Positions 36,490 through 47,966 of a stretch of 64,000 nucleotides of DNA are shown here, one piece after another (positions within the stretch are counted from its first letter, which is position 1; the number at the start of each line of letters is the position of its first letter). The stretch is from positions 623,376 to 687,375 of the forward strand of contig QKWP01000008.1 in NCBI GenBank assembly GCA_003550325.1. The letters are read 5' to 3'. Position numbers and translations under genes: made by a program. Below the pieces are notes generated by a model, which made no database searches, was not told the origin of the DNA, and worked only from the letters and a program-made list of their open reading frames with translations. Origin of the DNA: Gigaspora rosea (taxonomy: Eukaryota; Glomeromycota; Glomeromycetes; Diversisporales; Gigasporaceae).

Positions 36490-36790
36490 TTTGTAATGCA
36501 ATAAAAAAATAAAATAAAAATAAAAATAAATAAATAAAAATAAATAAAAATAAAATAAAAAAATAGAATAAAAAAATAAAAATAAATAAAATAAAATTAA
36601 ATCAAAAAATAAAATACAGTAATAAAAAATATAAAAAAAAATTAAATCAAAAAATAAAATAATAAAAAATATCAAAAAATAAAATAATAAAAAATATAAA
36701 AAAAAATTAAATCAAAAAATAAAATAATAAAAAATATCAAATAAAAAAATATATAACATAAAAAAATAAATTACCGTACATAAAAAATAA
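36490..36790. repeat. (ATAAA)n-type low-complexity expansion
   Basis: About 300 bp built from aataaaa, aaataaaataa and aaaaaattaaatcaaaaaat units, including three repeats of the last. The hydrophobic F/Y-rich open frame on the minus strand is merely its translation. Confidence 0.9.
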
Positions 36791-37789
36791 ATAAAATAAA
36801 TTATAAATCAAATCAAAAAAAATGCATAAATAAATTAAAATAATAAAAATTTTGCATAAATATTTATCGTTATGTGCGTATTGGTTGCTTAAGTAAAATT
36901 TCTTATGTTTTTCAATACTTCACAGAGCACATAAACTTTTTTCTAACGAAATTTCGCGAAATACAGTCAAATATAATCAACTTTAAGGGCTTACTATAAC
37001 TAACATCAATTCTAATAAATAGTTGACCGAATTATGATTTTTTGACCTGCTCTAGCTGAAAATATAAAATGTGAATGGTCTAAAAATAAGTATAATAGAT
37101 ACTTTAATATTCGAAAAAATTAATGCAGAGCAATATTTATTATTGTATTTATTAAGAATTCGAGATTTGTTAAAAAGAGAGCTCTCAAAATGTTTTATCG
37201 TAAGAGTTGCTAAATTCAAGAGGATTTCCAAACGTTAATATTAAATAGTGAAAAGTAATAATTAAAAAATTTTTAATAAAATGTAATAAATAAAAAAATT
37301 GCAATTACCATTGTGGTTTATATTAGTAATGATGAAAAGGTGAATTAGTTTGTATTTAAAGTTATCATAATTTCTATTGTAAATTACTATAAAAAATTCT
37401 GTTACAAACTTACCTAACAGATAAAGTTGAGTTTGTATCGAAATTATTCGACGCAATTGTTCGATGACTATATTATTAGCCATCCAAGATCAGTATTTAC
37501 CAATGAAAAATGAGAAATTGCATTCTACCGATGTTAAATTAGTAAACCTCTTACGTACGTAGATGATTTATCCCCATTATTATAACCATTTTCGATAGAT
37601 CGGATGTTTACAATGTAATTTAGCACACAATAGCTGCTTATTTTATTATTACTTCAACTAGCCAGTAGATCTTTTACAGTACTCTTGTTTTATTAAAAGA
37701 TAATTTTTTTTAGATGCAGTATAAATAAGTTATATTTAAATTTCTAGATTCTGCCATAAAATTTTTTAAAATTTCTATTGTTAAATTTA

Positions 37790-38556
37790 TTGCGGTTTGC
37801 AAACCTATGTGAAATTTGCTATCAAAAAAAAAAAAAAAAAACGATGATTTCTGATTCTGATTTTCGATTTCTTTACCATTTTTTTAGATCTTTAAATTAC
37901 ATATTCATCATTTTGTAATAATTTGACTGAACATTTTTATAGAAATGCTGTAGATTCATTATTTTGTAACATAACTTTTGTAAGAATATTATTTGCACAT
38001 TCATCATTTTACAAAGAATTTGAGTAATGATTCTTTTTTAGGCCGATAAAATTTACTATGCATGAGTAAGTCTATATATAAATATTAGTGCACCATCAGA
38101 TGTAATGTTAAAGAGNTTGCACATTCATCATTTTACAAAGAATTTGAGTAATGATTCTTTTTTAGGCCGATAAAATTTACTATGCATGAGTGAAAAGAAA
38201 TTTAAGAGTTGTACCAAATTCAATCTTATAAGAATTATTACATGATTCTAGCAAATTAATTTGTTTATTACCATGGAATTTCAATAAGTTTTAGATTTTA
38301 AAGTTGCACAAAAAAGATATTTTGTGCATCCAAAACATGTTCTGAGATATAATTTTTGATCATTAGAAAAGGTTTGTTTTTTTTTTTAAAAAAAAAATTT
38401 GTATACTATATAAATATATATAGATACGTAAGTCTATATATAAATATTAGTGCACCATCAGATGTAATGTTAAAGAGAATCGGAAATCAGAAATCAGAAT
38501 CATTGATTTCTTTTTTTTTTTGATCAGCAAATTTCATATATTTTTACAAACTGCAA
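37790..38556. mobile_element. TA-flanked TIR element inserted in flank copy D
   Basis: TIRs ttgcggtttgcaaacctatg and (right, reverse complement) ttgcagtttgtaaaaatata, both continuing into tgaaatttgct. Flanked by TA (37788-37789 and 38557-38558). The sister flanks read straight through the site (aatttaatgattat at 33113 and 59098), giving an empty site. Contains the N at 38116 and exact duplicated blocks that may be an assembly artefact, so the true length is probably shorter. No coding capacity. Confidence 0.8.
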
Positions 38557-38945
38557 TAATGATTATAATATTTCTATAAAAAAAAATTTGATACCGATTT
38601 TGCTGATACAGTATATATCAATGCAATATCGTAAAAGCACTTGTCTTTTTGTTAGTTCCCGATGACAGTTCTGATTTGCTATGCGGGAATTAAAAAACAA
38701 AAGTTTAACTCGCAAATAGGTCGTAATTCATCTAGACAAAAATGCGACATTTACTTAATTACAAGTATTAAAAAGTTTAGTTTAAAATAAGGCAATAATG
38801 TTGTGGAGATGAGTATAAGCTTTAAAAATCGAATTTTGTATGTTTGGTAATTCACGTTATGCATATATATATATATATTATCTGAATAGATTGCCCAGTG
38901 CTTTAATTCTGAAATTTTAATATTTTCGGATCATATTTATAATAT

Positions 38946-39450
38946 CGTTTACTAAATTTATTATCATACAAACTAAAAAATTAAAATTTTGAACGTAGCA
39001 GGTCTAAAGGGCGAGAATAATAACTTGATAATGCATAAAATTTGGCGCACACTAATAGATATTATACTAGAAAATTTGAATTTTACAAGAATCTTTAAAT
39101 TGTGACTTTTTAAGTTTAAAAGACAATTTCAATTTGAACACTAATGTATAAAACACAGGTATATTGATATCTCAAAATTCTAATAATAAAATAGCTTTTA
39201 GAGGTTCTAACAAAAAATATTCCTCATAAAATTATAACATTAAAGCTCACCTTTAACCTTAAATCTGATTTAATTTATGGTTTATTGTTTATATGTACAA
39301 TAAATTTCTTGTTAAAAAAATGAATTTAAGAAAATTGCTGATACAATAATTTGAAAGCATCAAATTAATTCCATCATCTACACTTGTATTATATTCGCAA
39401 AAGTTTTTATAGGAAAATTTCACAGTTAAAAATTTACCTAAAAAATATTA
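38946..39450. other. Intergenic 3' of the Sel1-kinase gene
   Basis: AT-rich, no gene. Holds the original 3' flank of the Sel1-kinase gene, including its probable native stop just beyond the MITE. Confidence 0.5.
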
Positions 39451-39459
39451 TAATACATC

Positions 39460-39854
39460 CAGTGTTGGAAATTTCAGACTCAAACACTGTTCTCATGAGA
39501 ACAGTAGAATAGTTATAAATGTTGTCAAATAATTGTTTATTGTTCTCGCTTATGAGAACTAAAAAAAAAAAGAAAAAAAACAAATCAATATAATGTTATA
39601 AATATGAATTTTAGTCATCAAATAAATAGTTATATAATAACAAAATCATGGAAATTTGATAAGAATTTTATCAGTTTCTGGTTTGGCAGGAAATTATATA
39701 GCTAATTATTATATACCTTTGAGAACAATATTAGTTTTTACTGTCTCAAAAAATTTAAAAATTTTTTAATAGTGAACAGTAAAATATTTACACTGTTCAC
39801 AAATTTATAACAGTGTTCTCATGAGAACTCTGAGAACGCTAATTTCCAACACTG
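39460..39854. mobile_element. hAT-type MITE, CAGTGTT family, 395 bp, at the 3' end of the Sel1-kinase gene
   Basis: Perfect 14-bp TIRs cagtgttggaaatt, flanked by a perfect 8-bp target duplication aatacatc (39452-39459 and 39855-39862). Internal words actgttctcatgagaac are arranged as subterminal inverted repeats. It inserted in the last codons of the kinase gene and now supplies the stop codon. Perfect TIRs and duplication imply a recent insertion. Confidence 0.95.
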
Positions 39855-42800
39855 AATACATCACACATAATATTAGAGAGATTTAAATATTGCAAATTTG
39901 AATTCATGAACACCTCCGATATTTCTCGTGTGTTGATTGGACTTGAATTGTACATGCAATCCGGGTGTTTTTGCGTAATTATAGGTAATTCACTGATTAT
40001 TTTATCGGCTTCTGAAAATTGCTTCTTAATTTCATTTTCATCCGAATTTTCCAAGCTTTTATTCCATTCATCAAGTTCACTTAAAATATCTATAACAATG
40101 GGTCTCTTTTTTGATCATGATTCATGCATTGCATTGCTAATTCGATATAACATTTGGGAGTTCCAGGTGCGAATTCTGGATGCAATCCATTACATATATC
40201 TAATGCAAGGCTACAGTCAAATGAACGACCGTCAAAAGGCCTTTGTCCATTTGATATTTCAGTCATGATGATTCCAAATGAGTAAATATCTGCAGCCTGT
40301 GTGGGCTCCTTACGTAATAAAACTTCTGGAGCAATGTATGGTAAGACACCAACGAGCCCATTATTTTCTGTAGATGGTGAAAGTCCTAAATCTGCAATAT
40401 ATGCGTTATCTATGTCATCTTGCAAAATGTTGCCGCTATGTAAATCTCGGTGAATGTATCCTTGAGAATGGATTGCTTTAAGATCGGAGGTTATGCAGTG
40501 TAACAACTTTAACTTTTTTCCCAGTCCATTTGTGATACATCGCGAAGATTTTTACTCAATGATGTCTTCCTGGCATATTCTAAAATAAGTATATAATTTC
40601 CATTTTTATCCTTAGAAATTCCAAAACATTTTAAAAAGGATGGATCCACATCACCAATTTCACAATATATCCTTAAATCTTTAATAAGTTCCTTATGATT
40701 ATTTGAATCGAGTTTTTTGAGCGCGACAGTTGTGTTTAAATTTCGACTTTTATCATACCAACGCGCACGGTATACCGTTGCGAATCCGCCTTTACCTATT
40801 TCATAAATATTTTCAAATTCTCTATAAGGAACTATTGGCGTTTGATAATTATTTTTAATAATCATTTTTTTCAAATCATCATCAAGACAAGAATTTTCAA
40901 AACAAAATCTATATTGAACTAAAAGAAAATAGATAATATTAAGAAAATATTCAAACACTAACAATTAACAACATAAATTACCTGTTAAATATGAATCATT
41001 GTTTATTATAGCTTTTTTTATACTAACAATTTGAATTATTTATTAAAATCAATATATCTATTAAATATATAAATACAAAACATCCCATATTTTTACCTTT
41101 GATACCAATGATTCGATTTTGTTAAATCTCTCTTCACTCCGATTCCATTACGATAGCAATGAGCAACAGGCGATATTCCACCAATATGACCCAGATTACA
41201 GGATTTTTGATAATATTCAAATGCTTTTTTTTCGTCCTTTGGAACACCAATTCCATAATGATAGCAAAAACCAATATTAAATATTCCATTAACATGACCC
41301 AGGCTGGAAGATATATAATAATATTCAAAGGCTTTTTTTGCATCATCTTTGACACCGATACCATATTCATAACAGATACCAACACTCTGTATTCCTTCAA
41401 CAATGCCCATTACAGCAGATTTCTGATAGTATTCAAAAGCTTTATACTCGTTTTTCTCGGCTCCAATACCTTTTTCATAACAATAACCAACATTAAATAC
41501 TCCTTGAGCAACATCCAAGTCGGCTGATTTTTTATAAAATTCAAAGGCTCTATGTTGATTTTTCTCGACTCCAAATCCTTTTTCATAGCAATAACCAACA
41601 TTAAATGCACCTTGTGCACTGTCCAGGTCAGCGGATTTTTTATAAAATTCGAAAGCTTTATACTCGTTTTTTTTACTCCAATTCCTTTTTCATAACAATA
41701 ACCAACATTAAATACTCCTTGAGCAACTCCAAGTCGGCTAATTTTTTATAAAACTTAAAGGTTTTATGTTCATTTTTCTTGACTCCAATTCCTTTTTCAT
41801 AGCAATAACCAACATTAAATGCTCCTTGTGCAATGTCCAGGACGGCAGATTTTTTATAAAATTCGAAGGCTTTATACTCGTTTTTTTCGACTCCAATTCC
41901 TTTTTCATAGAAATAACCAAGATTAAATGCTCCTTGTGCAGCACCCAGGTCGGCAGATTTTTTATAATGCTCAAAGGCTTTATACTCGTTTTTTCCGACT
42001 CCAATTCCTTCTTCATAGTAATAACCAACAATAAATGCTCCTTGAACAACATCTAAATCTGCTGATTTTTTATAAAATTCAAAGGCTTTATATTCATTTT
42101 TCTCGACTCCAATTCCTTTGTCATAACAATAACCAACTTTAAATGCTCCTTGAACAGCACCCAGGTCGACTGATTTTTTATAATATTCAAAGGCTTTATG
42201 TTCATTTTTCTCTACTCCAATTCCTTTTTCATAATAATAACCAACATTAAATGCTCCTTGAGCAAAATCCAAGTAAGCCGATTTTTTATAAAATTCGAAG
42301 GCTTTATGCTCGTTTTTCTCAACTCCAATTCCTTTTTCATAAGAATAACCGACATTAAATGCTCCTTTTGCAGCACCTAGGTCGGCCGATTTTTTATAAA
42401 ATTCGAAGGCTTTATATTCGTTTTTCTCGACTCCAATTCCTTTTTCATAGCAATAAGCAACATTAAATGCTCCTTGAGCAACGTCCATGTCGGCTGATAT
42501 TTTATAAAATTCAAAGGCTTTATATTCATTTATCTCGATCCCAATTCCCATTTCATAACAATAACCAACATTAAATGATCCTTGAGCAACATCGAACTCA
42601 ACTGATTTTTTATAAAATTCAAAGGCTTTATGTTCATTTTTCTCGATTCCAATTCCTTTTTCGTAGCAATAACCAACATTAAATGCAGCTTGTGCAATAT
42701 CCAAGTCGGCTGATTTTTTATAAAATTCGAAGGCTTTATACTCGTTTTTCTCGATTCCAATTCCATTTTCATAGCAATAACCAACATTAAATGCTCCTTG

Positions 42801-43184
42801 TGCAGCACCAAGGTAAGCTGATCTTATATAATAATCAAAGGCTTTATACTCGTTTTTTTCGATTCCAATTCCTTTTTCATAATAATAACCAACATTAAAT
42901 GTTCCTTGAGCAAAATCCAAGTAAGCTGATTTTTTATAAAATTCAAAGGCTTTATATTCATTTTTTTCGACTCCAATTCCTTTTTCATAGCAATAACCAA
43001 CATTAAATGCTCCTTGTGCAATATCTAGGTCAGCAGATTTTTTATAAAATTTGAAGGCTTTATACTCGTTTTTCTCAACTCCAATTCCATTTTCATGGCA
43101 ATAACCAACAATAAATGCTTCTTGTGCAGCACCCAGGTCAGCTAATTTTTTATAATATTCAAAGGCTTTATATAAAAAGCTCAT
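39844..43184 (-). CDS. Sel1-repeat protein fused to a TKL-type kinase domain
   Basis: Best gene of the window. Exon 1 (43184-41097) encodes 19 Sel1 repeats of 36 residues, typical unit VGYCYEKGIGVEKNEYKAF. A GT-AG intron (41096-41023), a 41-bp micro-exon (41022-40982) and a 63-bp intron (40981-40919) lead into the kinase exon from 40918. The joins keep one open frame (WYQSIKKAIINN...VQYRFCFEN). Kinase features: GKGGFATVY, TVALKKL, HRDLHSGN, ADLGLS (DLG for DFG), APEVLL, DIYSFGIIM, so catalytic residues are present. Then ILSELDEWNKSL and a short tail. Breaks: single-base losses near 41728 and at the T run 41667-41674, one at the T run 40514-40519, and an extra GA near 40110. Sel1 repeats are protein-binding solenoids, so a cytosolic scaffold kinase is likely. 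The N-terminal leader seen in the 18425 paralogue is absent; ATG 43184 is the first in-frame start. Confidence 0.85.
41093..43184 (-). repeat. 108-bp tandem array coding Sel1 repeats
   Basis: About 19 head-to-tail units of 108 bp. The first 13-15 are highly alike, the last three or four (towards the kinase) are clearly diverged. Such homogeneity points to recent unequal exchange or gene conversion within the array. Confidence 0.9.
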
Positions 43185-43189
43185 CGAGA

Positions 43190-43980
43190 TATGTAGTATA
43201 AAACTCGGTTATAACTAGTTAATTAAAATGCCAGGAATGAGAATGTAGTCATGTTAGCATAACGGGAATTAATTTACAGAGTTAAACAAAATCACATACT
43301 CGATAGAATAGTAATTGTGAACGCACTGTATGAAATTTAGAAATTACAGGTTATGACGTACGTACGTGCGTACATATTCAGTGTTTTCTATGGTATTTTT
43401 GGTATCACGTGGTACTTTTCTTTACCATTAAGAGCTTCTGTGAAACATTCTGATTATGATTTGTTAACTTTTTTAGGAGCATCGCACATAAGTTGTTTTT
43501 AGTGTAGTAACTAGCGATGTACATGTGGCGGGCAACTTCGTCGCCCGCTTGCAATTTTTAAATGGCACTTGACTTAATATGTGACACATTTACAAAATTC
43601 TATTAGTACTATACTGTGATGATTTGTAGGCCAGCAAGAAGGAACTTATAAGCGTATAAATACTATTTAAAAGGAAATAATTTTACCTTTTGTAACTTTG
43701 TTTATATTAATCTGCTCTTATTGCTCAAAATGAGAGTAACGCTTGATTTTTAATAATATGCTAAAAAGAAATGTAAAAATAATTGAATTATTTTTATTTA
43801 TGTTTTTGAATGATCAATTGTAAATGTGGTTGATGGGTACAGGTTTAATAAAATTTGTGGTTTGTTTATTGTTTTTAAAACGGATAATAATAATAGATTA
43901 TAATGCTAATGATAAAATTAATTGAAAAAAGGGATAAGATAAACAAAGAATAAGTAAGGTGAAGAATTCAAATATTACTT
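43190..43980. other. Intergenic upstream of the Sel1-kinase gene
   Basis: No gene. A palindromic acgtacgtacgtgcgtac tract occurs near 43355-43375; similar cgtacgtacg words precede the plus-strand paralogue at 18312-18362. Whether this is a promoter motif is unknown. Confidence 0.4.
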
Positions 43981-43989
43981 TACTAATGC

Positions 43990-45040
43990 AGTATACACTA
44001 TTGGAATTATCATAATTTACCATAAGTTGCTGTAAAAAATTCTGTTGCAGAACTTACTCACTATCAGATGTGATTAAGGTTAAGTTAGTTGCATTAGAAT
44101 TATCGTAATTTCTATTATAGTTTACTGTAATGAGTTCAGTTACAGAATTTATTTGCTAATGCGGAAGTTAAAATCGAATTAGTATTGGCATTTTCATGAT
44201 ATCTATGTAAAAAATTGTTATCAGTGGTCCTGTACTTGCTTAAGTTGAGTTGGTTGCATTGAAATTATAATGATTTACTATCTGCTATAAAGAATTCTGT
44301 TACAAAGCTTATTCACTAATGAGGTACATACAGTAGTTGAGTTAATGTTGCAATATATAATTTTCTACTATATGCTTATGTAAAATTCTGTTGATAAAGC
44401 TTACTCTCTAATTTGATACACACAGCGGTTAAGATTGAGATAGTATTAGAATTATCGTAATTTCTACTGTAAAAAATTCTGTTACAAAATTTACTCGCTC
44501 TTCCGATGACCACAGTATAGTTAAATTGGTTACAGTTAAATTTCATGAATTCTACCAATTTACTGTAAACAAGTTAGTTCCATATTTAAGGAGTTGATAT
44601 AATGATCTCTATATAAAAAATTTATTTACAGAATTTACTGATTAAAGTATGTAGTTAATTTGAGTTAGTTGCTTTCGAATTAATGTAATTTCTGCCAAGA
44701 GTTACTGTAAAAAATTCAATTATAAAACTTATCAATAATGGATACACATAGTTGAGCTAATATAGGAATTGTCATGATTTCAATTATGAGTTACTGTATA
44801 AAACTCTGTTACAAAGTTTACTTTTACTTGTTGTTTCATGATTAAATTATGTAATATTGGAATTATCATGATTTCAATTATGAGTTTTCATAATTTCTAC
44901 TATAAAATTCTGATGTGGAACTTACTCACCAATACAGTCCAAGAGTGGTTGAATTAATAATAGAATTATCATGATTTCTATTGTAAATTACTGCAAAAAT
45001 TCTATTACAGAACTTACTAGTATGTAGTTAAAATTGAGTT
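43990..45040. repeat. Diverged satellite, period about 80-105 bp
   Basis: Repeated phrases in fixed order: attactgtaaaaaattctgtt, acaaaacttactcacta, atacacatagttgagtta and ttggaattatcatgatttct. I count ten to twelve diverged units. Single relatives occur at 37300-37440 and perhaps 3690-4130 and 57970-58050. Non-coding. Confidence 0.8.
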
Positions 45041-45172
45041 ATCTTGCAATTCTTGGGTTGCATTAACAGGGTAAAACACTTTTAAAAAGAGTTCAAGAGT
45101 GCATTTAAGCTTTGGGAGTTCATAAAACCTAAAGTATCAATAGCATGAAAAGCCCGTCAACAAGGTGACAGG

Positions 45173-45433
45173 GTGATCATTATTATGACTTTATCAGATC
45201 ACATGTTTATATTTATTTTGATAGTACTTGTTGTATCTTGTTTGATGCAAGTATTTCTGATCAATTTTTTGATAACATATGATGTGAAAATATTAGTTAC
45301 TATAATAGGTAAGGTTGTTTCAAGGATATTTAAGGGCCATTCATTAGTAGAGAAGGTTATCTTTCTTTTTACTATCGCTTTCCTTGCAGTGAAGGATGGC
45401 TCTATTATCCTGCCCTATCTACCATTTGCTTGA
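45173..45433 (+). other. Open frame for a hydrophobic peptide, unrecognised
   Basis: 86 codons from an ATG, with two or three hydrophobic stretches (for example FIFILIVLVVSCLM near the start) that could be membrane helices. No family is recognised and there is no homologue in the window. In AT-rich DNA such frames arise by chance. Confidence 0.25.
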
Positions 45434-45439
45434 TAGCTC

Positions 45440-46059
45440 ATTAATATTGGCAATTGGGCATCACAGCTATATTACTTGCCTAGAATTTCACATCAACGAC
45501 ATCAAATTAAACAAATATATCAGCAAAATTTTTAAACAGATATATATCAATATATAGCAGTTAATTGATATATATTAATTGAGCATTATTTTTTATTGAT
45601 ATATATCAATAACAATATATAATGATTATTAATATATAATGATTATAATCACTTTTGGTACTAGATTTTTTAAACTTTCACAAATGTTTTCTTGGCAACC
45701 AATAATCTAAATAAGCTCAAATTTTTACTATAAATAATCTATTTATTCAACTATAATATATTACAATTTCAGCCAATTTGGATTGATAGTTCTTGAAAAA
45801 TATCTAGTAAAACGTTAATTTTTTTAAAAAAATTAACTATTGTTTACAAATGATTTCTTGAATACTATAGATCAAATTGGCTGAAATTTTAATATTATAG
45901 TTGAATAAATATATTATTCGCAGTAAAATTTGAGCCAATTTTGATTAGATTTTATTGAAAAAATATCTGTTAAATTTTAAAAATCCAACAAATTTATGTT
46001 ATATATCATTAATAATTAATAACAATAATACTCAGCAGAGGGGTTGCATATCAAGTGCA
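45440..46059. other. AT-rich stretch with inverted words
   Basis: No gene. Two inverted segments (ctataatattacaatttcagccaatttg-like near 45750 and caaattggctgaaattttaatattatag-like near 45875) suggest a small foldback of about 300 bp (45690-45945). Confidence 0.5.
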
Positions 46060-46070
46060 ATTATTCATAT

Positions 46071-47052
46071 ATATTTTTTTCAGTTACAAGGTGAGGTCAT
46101 GCCTTGGTCTTTTTATTAAGTATAGTTATCATTACAACATCCATGACTATTGCATTAAATTACTACAACTACCAAGTACCAAAACTTAGACTATTTTATC
46201 TATGACCTAAACCTACCAGAGCATCCTATATGTCCCACTCATATACTCAACCTGGTTTTTGCACCTTACTTGTCCACTAATAGTACCTGTAGTGCTGCCG
46301 CCGCCAGGTTCGTATCTCAAGCATCATTTTAATGCTGCTGCAACCTGGCCCGTATCTCAAGCCACTCCCTTCCTACTAGTATGTATAGCACGATACATGC
46401 CCTTACAAAGTTCACCAACCCCGGTACTTCTCTCGTTCCTCTTCTGGTTTCTTTCTAGTTACTTTCCTTACCCCTACCTCACTTTCTTTTCCCCGGTTAC
46501 ATTCCTACTCCCAATCTGAGGACCCAGAAGGAGTGGTCTGCTATTGGCGAACCCAATGGTCTCCTCCCCTTGGTATATGCTTCCGTAGCACATGTCCTTT
46601 TCCTCCGGTGCGACTCTGGCAGTCTGATTAGTAGAGCCCCACCATTAGGCCCTTTTGTCGTAAGTTTGCTTCCAGTCAGTCTGCTTCTTGGTTAGTCCAC
46701 TTTCGGTCTGTCCCAATCTGATTTCTGTTTAAGTACCGTCGAAAGTCGGCTACCTCTTTGCTCGGGTCTTGCCAAGTATGGTTTCTTTTTGTCCTATGGT
46801 TCTGTGGTAACACAGCGCCTGCGCTCCCCAGGATCTATGTGCCCCAGTTCTGTGTGTAACACAGCTCTAGAGCTCCCAATGCGAGTTGATGTAACCCAGA
46901 AACAGATCTGTAAATCCGAGCTCAGAGTCCAGGTTACCATAACGCAGATAAATTTTTCGAAATCGTCTCCAGTGGGATTTGAACTCTGTATCTTTTGTTT
47001 ACAACTACTTGGAGGTGACAACAATCCAACTACACTATGTCGCCATACCCTT
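46071..47052 (-). mobile_element. Long SINE-like retroposon with tRNA-like head
   Basis: On the minus strand the element starts with a tRNA-like segment (47047 to about 46965): an A-box-like TAGTGTAGTTGG and a B-box-like GAGTTCAAATCC at tRNA-like spacing. About 850 bp of GC-richer body follow, then an A-rich 3' end. The 11-bp word attattcatat flanks both sides exactly (46060-46070 and 47053-47063), as expected for target-primed insertion. No protein frame is supported. At about 980 bp it is longer than most SINEs. Antisense and sense frames at 46259-47073 are not genes. Confidence 0.75.
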
Positions 47053-47064
47053 ATTATTCATATT

Positions 47065-47960
47065 TTTAATTAATTGTAATAAATATAATTGATATAAAAA
47101 AACTTCTTCCTAACATACTATCTTCATCATATACTAGTTAGATCCGAAAATTGACAATATTGTATAATTCATTGAGTATAAAATTTGACTTTAAAAACTT
47201 TGCTGTACATTTTAGTTAATGCAGTTAATATTATATAATCTGCATATTGTATAACTATATATATCACTTCGATTCGAAAGTTTACAAACAAACAGTGCTA
47301 AGCCACGTGAATAGACTATGGTTTGTTAGTTAGTAGTTATGTCCCTATTGTCTGACTGTGATAGTACTGTGATGTATTGTTGTTACACAATTTGCAGATT
47401 ACATAACCATGGTGATTATTACCATGGGTTATTGTTAGTAAGATTTTTTTTAATATATATTATTATAGAATATTAAGATATGTCAAAAAATTTTTTGATA
47501 TTAGTATCTTAGGCTATACAAACTTATATAGTTGGTTTTCATATCACGGCCGGGTCAGTAGTGAGGGAGTTTAAAATTTTTTTTAGTATATTAGCCAATA
47601 GGAAACTTCCACAGATATCATATGACTAAAGCAAAGATATTATCTGGTTAATAAGTAACTAGCTAATACGTGCAAGATGATCTAATCTCACAGATTAATT
47701 TCAGTCATGTGTAACTTCATGTTTGTGACTTTAAGATCTTTTTACTTACTAGCGAATAAATAATTCCATTGATTAATATGTTATGCCCAACTTCACGGAT
47801 AATAACTAATTTATTCCACAGTTCTTACATATTATACTTCTATACTATTTTTTTCAAATTAAGTTATGTATTTCATAATGTTTAGCTTACAAAACTCTTT
47901 TCGCTATTGCTTATCTGAATTATAGGCTGGCTCTATTGTCTCGTCCTTCTCTCAATGACT
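47065..47960. other. Intergenic, no gene recognised
   Basis: AT-rich with a short palindrome taaccatggtgattattaccatgggtta near 47405. Nothing else recognised. Confidence 0.45.
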
Positions 47961-47966
47961 TATAAA

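Larger units (their letters stand above)
35961..38945 (-). repeat. Segmental-duplication flank, copy D (no gene attached)
   Basis: Direct copy of the 31400-33720 block, placed directly beyond copy B. It contains the same 3'-flank words (ttaaaaagagagctctcaaa, aagtgctttaattctgaaat-like) but ends at about 38945 without any LRR or kinase part. It is interrupted by an AT low-complexity expansion (36490-36790) and a TIR element (37790-38556). Confidence 0.7.

Noticed and set aside
36454-36675. Membrane-protein-like F/Y/I-rich frame on the minus strand
   Set aside because: It is the translation of an (ATAAA)n low-complexity tract.
41100-43000. Several plus-strand and alternative minus-strand open frames across the Sel1 array
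   Set aside because: They repeat with the same 108-bp period, are antisense or frame-shifted readings of the Sel1 units, and have no family resemblance.
41093-43184. CRISPR-like array (regular direct repeats)
   Set aside because: The repeats are contiguous coding units without spacers, in a eukaryotic context. The same holds for the LRR array at 59995-61290.
45173-45433. Small membrane protein gene
   Set aside because: Only length and hydrophobicity support it, and chance frames of this kind are common in such AT-rich DNA. Kept only as a low-confidence entry.
46965-47047. A functional tRNA gene on the minus strand
   Set aside because: A- and B-box-like words are present but the stems do not pair well, and the segment is fused to a retroposon body with flanking duplication, so a SINE head fits better.
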